From: a bacterium
Lineage (GTDB): Bacteria > Patescibacteriota > Microgenomatia > Levybacterales > UBA12049
Length of the DNA: 6,396 nt
Reading direction: 5' to 3'
NCBI GenBank assembly: GCA_021852095.1
Contig: JAJZOC010000092.1
Coordinates: 1-6,396, forward strand
Shown: one piece after another, positions 1-4,525 of the stretch
Layout: each line of letters begins with the position of its first letter
How positions within the stretch are numbered: position 1 is the first letter of the stretch
Translations under genes and position numbers: made by a program
The notes under the pieces: generated by a model
Databases searched by the model: none
What the model saw: the letters and a program-made list of their open reading frames with translations, nothing else
What the model was told of the DNA's origin: nothing

Positions 1-562
1 GAAAGATGCATGGAGGCTTAAAACGGGTAAATTATCGGAATCGGATTTTGCAAAATTATCTCAAGCAATGGGGGAGTTGGCAGATGCCCCAATTTTTATA
101 GATGATTCTCCTGGATTATCTATTTTCGAGATAAGAACAAGGGCGAGGAGACTGCAATTGGAACATAAGACAGCCTTAATAATAATTGATTATCTTCAGC
201 TTGTGGATCCGGGCAGACGGTACGACAATCGGGTGCAGGAGGTCTCTGTTGTTTCCCAAGCGCTCAAAAATCTAGCTCGAGAACTCAAGGTTCCTGTTTT
301 AGCCCTTTCCCAACTGTCGCGGGCGGTTGAACACCGAGGAGAGAAAAAGCCCCAGCTGGCAGATCTTCGGGAGTCGGGGTCAATAGAACAGGATGCGGAT
401 GTGGTTATGTTTTTATACAGAACAGACGATGTATTAACTACAAATATGAATATAAAACTTCTTATTGCCAAACACCGAAACGGCCCAACAGGGGAAATAG
501 ATTTACTTTTTAGGGGAGATAGGATAAAATTTTACAGTACCGAGAAAAGACAACTCGAGTAG
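1..562 (+). CDS. dnaB: Replicative DNA helicase DnaB, C-terminal part (5' end outside window)
   Basis: DnaB is the hexameric ATP-driven helicase that unwinds DNA ahead of the replication fork. The open frame runs in from the left edge (first full codon at base 2) and ends at TAG 560-562, giving 186 residues of the RecA-like ATPase domain. Visible family motifs are TGKLS and the IDD strand near the start, the Walker B segment IIIDYLQL (DYLQL at bases 188-202), the NR-x-QE and LKNLAREL helix, the SQLSRAVE motif, the DLRESGSIEQDAD motif, and a KHRNGPTG segment bearing the arginine-finger region. The ATG at 68 is internal: conserved DnaB sequence continues upstream of it in the same frame, so it is not the start. 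The N-terminal domain and Walker A lie outside the window. No intein is seen in this part. A small gene follows 31 bases downstream on the same strand and may be co-transcribed. Confidence 0.96.
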   Translation, partial: KDAWRLKTGKLSESDFAKLSQAMGELADAPIFIDDSPGLSIFEIRTRARRLQLEHKTALIIIDYLQLVDPGRRYDNRVQEVSVVSQALKNLARELKVPVLALSQLSRAVEHRGEKKPQLADLRESGSIEQDADVVMFLYRTDDVLTTNMNIKLLIAKHRNGPTGEIDLLFRGDRIKFYSTEKRQLE

Positions 563-572
563 CGTTATTTAT

Positions 573-586
573 AGGGAGGGGGTGAT
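573..586 (+). promoter_or_regulatory. Extended Shine-Dalgarno site of the Pro-rich gene
   Basis: AGGGAGGGGGTGAT is complementary, with one G-U pair, to the 16S rRNA 3' tail (consensus GGAGGTGAT). The end of its GGTGA core is 8 bases before ATG 594. This decides the start: an in-frame GTG at 582 lies inside the Shine-Dalgarno itself, so it is very unlikely to be used. The same AGGGGGTGA string recurs before the secreted-protein gene at 4007. Confidence 0.75.
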
Positions 587-593
587 ATTTTCA

Positions 594-866
594 ATGGATG
601 ACAACAATGTAAATCAGCCAGTAATGCCGGGACAGCCAATAATGCCTAATCAGGGAGGAACAACAGTTCCGCCGAGCGTTCCTGCAGATGGTTCGCAGAT
701 GCCGGGAGGAATGCCGCCAGCAGGCCAACCAACTCCTCCAAATCCAGTTCCTGGAGTTGTGCCGCCGGTCGAGGAACCAAGCATCTCTCAAAACCCAGGC
801 ATGCCTAATCCTCAATCAGGAATTCCTACGCAGGAACCGCCTATGAATGATGGAAATATGGCATAA
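594..866 (+). CDS. Small Pro/Gly/Met-rich low-complexity protein, unknown function
   Basis: I do not recognise this 90-residue protein. It holds 24 Pro, 11 Gly and 8 Met, with irregular repeats of the type MPGQP / MPNQ / MPGGMPP, and is acidic near both ends (MDDNN; the C-terminal stretch after residue 59). There is no signal peptide, membrane segment or cysteine, so it is predicted to be disordered and cytoplasmic, or exported by an unknown route. It has five Pro-Pro pairs (residues 26-27, 41-42, 48-49, 57-58, 82-83), the type of sequence that commonly needs elongation factor P. I chose ATG 594 over GTG 582 because 582 falls inside the Shine-Dalgarno. It follows dnaB by 31 bases and ends before a terminator, so it is probably the last gene of the dnaB transcript. 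The strong ribosome-binding site and the bacterial stop support a real gene, but low-complexity frames can be misleading. Confidence 0.7.
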   Translation: MDDNNVNQPVMPGQPIMPNQGGTTVPPSVPADGSQMPGGMPPAGQPTPPNPVPGVVPPVEEPSISQNPGMPNPQSGIPTQEPPMNDGNMA

Positions 867-870
867 GGCA

Positions 871-898
871 TAAATAGTGTTTTAAAATATGCTATTTA
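871..898 (+). other. AT-rich stem-loop just after the Pro-rich gene
   Basis: TAAATAG (871-877) pairs with CTATTTA (892-898). Two G-U pairs and one A-T pair extend the stem to 10 bp around a TTTTAAAA loop. It is weak and not followed by a T tract. It may be the first half of a tandem 3' structure with the terminator at 904-942, or simply AT-rich chance. Confidence 0.3.
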
Positions 899-903
899 AT
901 AAG

Positions 904-942
904 AAATTGCGTGATTGCGAATTTGCAATTGTGTGATTTTTT
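904..942 (+). terminator. Rho-independent terminator after dnaB / Pro-rich gene
   Basis: Bases 904-918 pair with 925-939 in a continuous stem of about 15 bp that includes five G-U pairs. The loop is GAATTT (919-924) and the T tract 937-942 overlaps the end of the 3' arm. It separates the dnaB transcript from the signalling operon. Confidence 0.75.
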
Positions 943-993
943 GTTCTGACTTTTTTATATAGTTTTCCTTTTTTCTCTACGAGAATACGGATT

Positions 994-1014
994 CCTTCAT
1001 TAAATCTTCATCTT
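994..1014 (+). promoter_or_regulatory. Putative response-regulator operator, copy 1 (autoregulation site)
   Basis: The block reads CCTTCAT, four bases, TCTTCATCTT. CTTCAT occurs at 995-1000 and 1006-1011, an 11-bp period matching the tandem half-sites bound by OmpR/PhoB-family dimers. It covers the place where a -35 box would lie for the -10 at 1021-1026 (998-1003, CATTAA, no match to TTGACA). That is the arrangement of activator-dependent PhoB-type promoters. Seventeen of 21 bases are identical to copy 2 at 3924-3944. Binding by the regulator encoded next door is inferred. Confidence 0.65.
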
Positions 1015-1020
1015 GCTTGA

Positions 1021-1026
1021 TATAAT
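1021..1026 (+). promoter_or_regulatory. -10 box of the two-component operon, near-leaderless
   Basis: This is a perfect TATAAT hexamer with no -35 box 17 bp upstream. It predicts transcription starting near 1033, only about 3 bases before ATG 1036, and no Shine-Dalgarno precedes that ATG. The mRNA is therefore probably leaderless or nearly so. Confidence 0.65.
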
Positions 1027-1035
1027 CTGTTGTGT

Positions 1036-1707
1036 ATGCGATTGCTTGTTGTAGAAGATGAACGAAAACTTAATCTCGGTATAAAGAGAGGACTCGAGCA
1101 TGAGGGGTATAGCGTTGACAGTGTATTTGATGGCGAACAAGGAGAAATCTTTGGGGAAGATCCGTCTTATGATCTTATCCTTCTTGATGTTCTTTTACCT
1201 AAAAGAAACGGAATAGTTGTTTGTCGTAACTTACGTCTGAATAAAGTTACCACGCCCATTCTTGTTCTTACGGCAAAGGATACACTGGAAGATAAAATAT
1301 TCGGTCTTGATAGCGGGGCAGATGATTATCTTGTAAAACCGTTTAAATTTGAAGAATTGTTGGCAAGAATCCGCGCGCTTCTAAGACGTCTCCCTACATC
1401 CTTGCCGTCTAGACTCGTATTGGAGGGACTTGAGCTTGATACCATAACGCAAACAGTAAGTATAGACAGGAAACAGATTGACATAACACTTAAGGAATTT
1501 AGACTTCTTGAATATTTACTAAGGAATGTTAATAGAGTTGTAACCCGGGAACAAATTCTAGATCATGTTTGGGATTTATCCTTTACCTCTTTTGCCAATG
1601 TCGTTGACGTGCATATTAAAAATATTAGGAAGAAGATAGGGGCAAAATATGCATCTTTCCTTAAAACAGTGCGTGGTATCGGTTATATACTTAAGGATCA
1701 TGAATAA
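1036..1707 (+). CDS. OmpR/PhoB-family two-component response regulator
   Basis: This 223-residue DNA-binding regulator is activated by phosphoryl transfer from a histidine kinase. The N-terminal receiver domain (about 1-120) has the acidic pair E7-D8, phospho-acceptor D51 in LILLDVLLP, T79 in VLTAKD and K101 in LVKPF. A linker leads to a winged-helix DNA-binding domain (about 130-223), with the LTLKEF-like ITLKEFRLLEYLL, the VTREQILDHVW helix, the VDVHIKNIRKKI recognition helix and the terminal RGIGYIL hairpin. All residues needed for phosphorylation are present. I chose ATG 1036 over the in-frame TTG 1030 because the family starts MRxLVVEDE and 1036 lies directly after the -10 box. The gene overlaps the kinase gene by 8 bases, so the two are cognate partners. 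The 11-bp direct repeats in front of it suggest autoregulation. The signal it responds to is unknown; a CiaR/ArlR-like envelope role is only a guess. Confidence 0.95.
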   Translation: MRLLVVEDERKLNLGIKRGLEHEGYSVDSVFDGEQGEIFGEDPSYDLILLDVLLPKRNGIVVCRNLRLNKVTTPILVLTAKDTLEDKIFGLDSGADDYLVKPFKFEELLARIRALLRRLPTSLPSRLVLEGLELDTITQTVSIDRKQIDITLKEFRLLEYLLRNVNRVVTREQILDHVWDLSFTSFANVVDVHIKNIRKKIGAKYASFLKTVRGIGYILKDHE

Positions 1708-2707
1708 TTTATTTTTCAAAACACAATTGCGACTTACGGGATTATATATAGTTATAATTGTTATTTTGTTGTTTATCTTCAGTCAAATAATATATATTAG
1801 TGTTTCAAATAATATAAGAGGTAATGTAGAAGGAGATTTTCTGACAAAACAACAGGAAATTACGTTTGTCCAAAAGCAAATTAATAATTTGCAAGTAACG
1901 CTTATTAGCGCAAATATAATAATTCTCCTCATCGTAACCGGATTAAGCTATTTTTTGGCTAGGAAAACACTTGTTCCTGTGCAAAGGTCTATGGAACAGC
2001 AAAAGCAGTTTTTAAGCGATGCGTCCCATGAGTTACGTACCCCTCTTGCTATTTTGCAAACAAATCTGGATAACATACTGAAAGAAAAAAAGAAAGGTTC
2101 AAAAGATTTTCAAGATACGCTAAGTAATATGGAAGAAGTTGGGAAGATGACATCGTTAGTTAACGAGCTCCTTTTGCTCTCAAGACTGGATACGGCGAAT
2201 TCCCCAATATCCTTAATAAGGATAAACATAGCAGAATTATTGCAAAATACAGTAAAACGTCTTATTTCATACGCTAATTCTAAACAAGTATTCTTAAAAA
2301 TCACTCATACGTCCTCAAAACCTTTGATAATTATGGGAAGTTCGGACATTTTATCTCAGGCAATAGCTAATGTGATAAAAAACGCAATTGACTATAACCG
2401 AAAAAATGGCAAAGTCTTTATTTCTCTTGAAAAAAAAGGGGAAATGGTTGCTATTGTTGTTAGTGACACAGGTTTAGGTATCTCAGCTAAACATCTCCCG
2501 TATATTTTTAACCGTTTTTATAAAGGAGAGGAGAGCCGTTCGGAGCATAAAGGAACCGGACTAGGTCTTGCTATATCTAAAGACATTGTTACCAAGCACA
2601 AGGGAACGATTAGGATACGAAGCACTTCTTTTAAAGGTACGACGGTAAATATTTTTTTTCCTTTAATCTCAACTTCACAGAATCGTCATTTTCCTTATTT
2701 ATTATGA
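1700..2707 (+). CDS. Membrane sensor histidine kinase, HAMP-less
   Basis: This 335-residue sensor kinase autophosphorylates on histidine and passes the phosphate to the regulator encoded just upstream. Transmembrane helices lie at about 9-35 and 66-87, leaving only about 30 residues outside the membrane, too few for a folded ligand-binding domain. A short linker with no clear HAMP leads to the H-box FLSDASHELRTPL (phospho-acceptor H110). The ATPase domain carries the N-box around N228 (ANVIKNAIDYN), G1 DTGLG (D256), the F-box YIFNRFYKG and G2 GTGLGLAI (G285 onward). All catalytic motifs are intact. ATG 1700 is the start: it overlaps the regulator's stop (ATGAATAA), which implies translational coupling. 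The longer frame from 1649 would add residues encoded inside the regulator gene. The layout resembles CiaH-type kinases, and the tiny extracellular loop suggests sensing in or at the membrane or through a partner protein. One candidate partner is the protein encoded at 2723. Confidence 0.94.
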   Translation: MNNLFFKTQLRLTGLYIVIIVILLFIFSQIIYISVSNNIRGNVEGDFLTKQQEITFVQKQINNLQVTLISANIIILLIVTGLSYFLARKTLVPVQRSMEQQKQFLSDASHELRTPLAILQTNLDNILKEKKKGSKDFQDTLSNMEEVGKMTSLVNELLLLSRLDTANSPISLIRINIAELLQNTVKRLISYANSKQVFLKITHTSSKPLIIMGSSDILSQAIANVIKNAIDYNRKNGKVFISLEKKGEMVAIVVSDTGLGISAKHLPYIFNRFYKGEESRSEHKGTGLGLAISKDIVTKHKGTIRIRSTSFKGTTVNIFFPLISTSQNRHFPYLL

Positions 2708-2722
2708 ATAGAGTTTAGATTT

Positions 2723-3883
2723 ATGAAACGATATTATTTTAAAATAAAACAAGGTTTGTATCGAAGGAAAGCGAAAACTATTATTATCATCCTGACAGTA
2801 CTGCTGTTGTTTTCTTTCGTATACATTGGTACAGTTTCAGTATCTTTCTTTGCTAATGCCGCAGATTATGTTGTACGTCCTATTATTGGTTCTCGTAACA
2901 CGGTTACCCTGGAATCTCTTTTTTTCGGTGTCTCAGACACAACAAAACAGGTAGTTTCTAAATTTAGCTCTCCTTCTAAAAATGTTTTTGCCAATGAAAA
3001 TACAAAATTAATTAAGCAAACCTTGCGTCAAATGTCTAATCCTCAACTACTAGGACTTTCGCCCATGCCCTCACTTACTTCGCTACATCCGTTTCCAAAC
3101 GAAGGAGTATGGAGCCCGATAGTTTTTGATAGATTCCAAAACCAGATTCTTATGGCAAAAACTATTGTGAGTCCCGACCCGCAAAGAAACTATGCGTATG
3201 TAGCGCTTGTGAAAATGGCAATGAGTAAACTTAGCATTGCGGTAGTTGCAGGGGGTGTACAGCCGGGAGGACCAATAGGCAATCCCGGAACAGGAATAAT
3301 TCCATGGGCTATTGCCTCAAACAAAAAACTCATAGCGGCATTTAATGGCGGGTTTCAATACAAAGATGGGGAATATGGTATGACAATAGGAAATAAGACC
3401 TACGTACCTCTACGAAAAAATCTTGCGACGTTTGTTATATATAAAAATGGGTCTGTAAATATTATTAAATATCAGGGACAAGATTTATCGAATACTATTG
3501 CAACAAGACAAAACGGACCGATGCTTATTGAAAATGGAACAATTATCTCTTATACAGAAAATGGTATGGATACGTGGGGATTAACTGTTACTAACTCTAT
3601 GTATACCTGGCGGTCAGGTATTGGTATTACAAAAAACGGCAATCTTATTTATGCCGTAGGTCCTTCACTCATCCCTCAAACGCTCGCAAAGGCATTACAA
3701 AAAGCAGGAGCAGTAAACGCTATGCAACTCGATATTAATCCGTATTGGGTAAGGTTTGTGCTATTTCATCTTCAATCACAGGGAACATATTCATATAAAC
3801 CACTTCTGCACAAAATGACGAATGGCGGATATGCATATTTGCACGGGTATCAAAAAGACTTTTTCTATATATACACAAAATAA
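2723..3883 (+). CDS. Membrane-anchored phosphodiester glycosidase (NAGPA/DUF2233)-like protein
   Basis: This 386-residue protein has a basic N-terminus (KRYYFKIKQGLYRRK) followed by one hydrophobic helix at about 19-43. It is thus a signal anchor with the rest outside the cell. Residues about 45-150 are low-similarity linker. From about 155 the sequence resembles the phosphodiester glycosidase fold (NAGPA family): IAAFNGGF (N208-G209-G210), GMTIGNKTYVPL, the TRQNGPMLIENG segment (R263, N265), WGLT, a TWRSGIGI strand (R297), then LIPQTLAKAL and AMQLDIN (D337) near the end. Family members cleave sugar phosphodiester linkages, for example in cell-envelope or exopolysaccharide material. The substrate here is not predictable. 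The family's usual LDGGGS ending is replaced by LDINPYW, so activity is uncertain. It starts 15 bases after the kinase stop with no Shine-Dalgarno, and is probably the third gene of the operon. No convincing terminator follows it. Confidence 0.75.
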   Translation: MKRYYFKIKQGLYRRKAKTIIIILTVLLLFSFVYIGTVSVSFFANAADYVVRPIIGSRNTVTLESLFFGVSDTTKQVVSKFSSPSKNVFANENTKLIKQTLRQMSNPQLLGLSPMPSLTSLHPFPNEGVWSPIVFDRFQNQILMAKTIVSPDPQRNYAYVALVKMAMSKLSIAVVAGGVQPGGPIGNPGTGIIPWAIASNKKLIAAFNGGFQYKDGEYGMTIGNKTYVPLRKNLATFVIYKNGSVNIIKYQGQDLSNTIATRQNGPMLIENGTIISYTENGMDTWGLTVTNSMYTWRSGIGITKNGNLIYAVGPSLIPQTLAKALQKAGAVNAMQLDINPYWVRFVLFHLQSQGTYSYKPLLHKMTNGGYAYLHGYQKDFFYIYTK

Positions 3884-3923
3884 AGGCAAATTCAAAAAGT
3901 ATTATATGCTTTATCTTTTTGAT

Positions 3924-3944
3924 CCTTCATAGACTCTTCATCTT
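3924..3944 (+). promoter_or_regulatory. Putative response-regulator operator, copy 2 (before secreted-protein gene)
   Basis: CCTTCAT, four bases, TCTTCATCTT again, with CTTCAT at 3925-3930 and 3936-3941 (11-bp period). Only the four spacer bases differ from copy 1 within the 21-bp block. It lies just upstream of a -10 box and covers the position of a missing -35 (3932-3937, GACTCT). It is the basis for placing the 4007 gene under the neighbouring response regulator. Confidence 0.65.
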
Positions 3945-3951
3945 CTTCCGT

Positions 3952-3960
3952 TATTATAAT
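3952..3960 (+). promoter_or_regulatory. -10 box of the secreted-protein gene
   Basis: The segment holds two overlapping candidates, TATTAT (3952-3957) and TATAAT (3955-3960). The first lies 10 bases after the CTTCAT repeats, close to the 9 bases seen at the regulator promoter. The second matches the consensus perfectly but is 13 bases away. Either predicts a 5' untranslated region of about 40 bases before ATG 4007. Confidence 0.6.
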
Positions 3961-3966
3961 AAACAT

Positions 3967-3982
3967 CAAGATTAAAGTCTTG
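3967..3982 (+). other. Small hairpin at the predicted 5' end of the mRNA
   Basis: CAAGA (3967-3971) pairs with TCTTG (3978-3982) around a 6-base loop. It falls almost exactly at the predicted transcription start, where hairpins can protect an mRNA from 5' end decay. The stem is only 5 bp, so chance is possible. Confidence 0.35.
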
Positions 3983-3991
3983 AATAAAGAA

Positions 3992-4000
3992 AGGGGGTGA
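3992..4000 (+). promoter_or_regulatory. Extended Shine-Dalgarno of the secreted-protein gene
   Basis: AGGGGGTGA ends 6 bases before ATG 4007. It is identical to the core of the site at 577-585 before the Pro-rich gene. No other start in the window has a site of this strength. Confidence 0.75.
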
Positions 4001-4006
4001 AAATAA

Positions 4007-4294
4007 ATGAAAAAACTAATAATATTGCCAGCAATCGCGCTTTTGACATTAGTCGGAGTTAATACGATCGGTCAGCAGGGTAAAACTGCTCATGCACAAG
4101 TGTTAACGCCAATAGTAGCGCAAAAGAGTGTACAAACTCCAGAAAAGCTGGATACGAAAGAAGCTACTTCCGAAATAAAGGGCGTGGAAGTTGCCGGAGT
4201 ATCAGAGGTAAAAGGAGTTGAAAAAGATGGTCCAGGCGGACATCAAGATTCGCAAGGATCAAATACGGATCATCAGTTTAATGGAGCGGAGTAA
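4007..4294 (+). CDS. Small secreted protein with signal peptide, unknown function
   Basis: I do not recognise the family of this 95-residue protein. The N-terminus is a classical signal peptide: KK, a hydrophobic core at residues 4-18, and a polar c-region ending in AHA with predicted cleavage after A30. This leaves a mature chain of about 65 residues that is polar, Gly- and acid-rich, free of cysteine and without a membrane segment. Residues 55-65 and 66-76 form an imperfect 11-residue tandem repeat built on SE(I/V)KGVE. The tail (77-95) is rich in G, Q, D, S, N and H and looks disordered. No lipobox or LPXTG anchor is seen, so it should be released to the outside. It has its own promoter with the regulator-type operator and a strong Shine-Dalgarno, indicating high, inducible expression. 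It could be a secreted effector, a surface-coat peptide, or a ligand of the kinase system; the sequence does not decide. Confidence 0.82.
   Translation: MKKLIILPAIALLTLVGVNTIGQQGKTAHAQVLTPIVAQKSVQTPEKLDTKEATSEIKGVEVAGVSEVKGVEKDGPGGHQDSQGSNTDHQFNGAE
4169..4234 (+). repeat. Two degenerate 33-bp tandem repeats inside the secreted-protein gene
   Basis: Bases 4169-4201 and 4202-4234 encode SEIKGVEVAGV and SEVKGVEKDGP, which share 7 of 11 residues (S, E, K, G, V, E, G). The DNA copies have diverged at synonymous sites, so the duplication is not recent and the protein motif appears retained. Confidence 0.6.
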
Positions 4295-4319
4295 TATATT
4301 CTGCCCCCAAAATAGCTAC

Positions 4320-4348
4320 AATACGAGAGACTAACACTCTCTCGTATT
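4320..4348 (+). terminator. Hairpin terminator between the secreted-protein gene and tRNA-Leu
   Basis: A perfect 11-bp stem pairs 4320-4330 (AATACGAGAGA) with 4338-4348, around a 7-base loop. On the + strand it is followed by a T-rich but interrupted stretch, with a seven-T run further on at 4374-4380. It most likely ends the 4007 transcript. It lies between convergent genes and could also stop transcription from the tRNA side, although no good T tract exists on that strand. Confidence 0.65.
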
Positions 4349-4381
4349 TGTGTTTATATTTGTTGACTAAGAGTTTTTTTG

Positions 4382-4464
4382 TGGGCAAGGAGGGAGTCGA
4401 ACCCACACGGCCTTGCGACCAGTAGTTTTTGAGACTACAGCGTATACCATTCCGCCACTTGCCC
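4382..4464 (-). tRNA. tRNA-Leu, anticodon CAA
   Basis: Read on the - strand, the 83-base sequence folds as a class II tRNA. The acceptor arm GGGCAAG pairs perfectly with CTTGCCC. The D-arm is GCG/CGC with the GG pair in its loop. The anticodon stem GTAGT/ACTAC encloses the loop CTCAAAA, placing anticodon CAA at 4429-4431, which reads UUG leucine codons. The long variable arm has a GGTC-GCAA-GGCC hairpin, as expected for leucine tRNA, and the T-loop is TTCGACT. Discriminator base A is at 4382. CCA is not encoded (the next bases are CAA), so it must be added by the CCA-adding enzyme. One T-stem pair is a U-U mismatch (GTGGG against CCCTC). Confidence 0.95.
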
Positions 4465-4477
4465 ATGAAGTTTAATT

Positions 4478-4506
4478 TTGACTTTTAGCTTATCGTATTA
4501 TATACT
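4478..4506 (+). promoter_or_regulatory. Sigma70-type promoter of the NIF3-family gene (leaderless)
   Basis: TTGACT (4478-4483), a 17-bp spacer and TATACT (4501-4506) make a near-consensus housekeeping promoter. Transcription should begin near 4513, essentially at ATG 4514. The TTG at 4478 that could extend the reading frame is this -35 box, so the longer reading is rejected. The promoter overlaps the divergent tRNA promoter. Confidence 0.75.
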
Positions 4507-4525
4507 TTCCTTTATGACACTTCAA
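4497..4525 (-). promoter_or_regulatory. Promoter of tRNA-Leu
   Basis: On the - strand, TTGAAG (4520-4525), a 17-bp spacer and TATAAT (4497-4502) form a good promoter. Transcription should start near 4490, giving a 5' leader of about 26 bases for RNase P to remove before the tRNA begins at 4464. Its -35 box lies inside the first codons of the divergent NIF3-family gene. Confidence 0.7.

Noticed and set aside
196..471. 91-residue open frame on the - strand
   Set aside because: It is antisense to the conserved DnaB ATPase domain; a shadow frame.
591..815. 74-residue open frame on the - strand rich in Trp, Arg and His
   Set aside because: It is the reverse reading of the Pro/Gly-rich gene; no Shine-Dalgarno, while the + strand frame has a strong one.
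2110..2304. 64-residue open frame on the - strand
   Set aside because: It is antisense to the histidine kinase catalytic region.
2649..2658. Eight-T run in the kinase gene, checked for a frameshift
   Set aside because: The kinase frame continues normally through it to a TGA stop after the G2 motif.
3892..3922. Possible terminator TCAAAAAG / CTTTTTGA after the glycosidase-like gene
   Set aside because: The stem is all A-T apart from two pairs, the loop is about 15 bases, and no T tract follows. Read-through into the 4007 gene remains possible.
4278..4466. 62-residue open frame on the - strand
   Set aside because: It lies across tRNA-Leu and the terminator hairpin; its first half is simply the tRNA sequence translated.
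4465..4470. ATGAAG, the reverse complement of the CTTCAT half-site, near tRNA-Leu
   Set aside because: It is a single copy with no partner at 11 bp, so not an operator by the criterion used for the other two.
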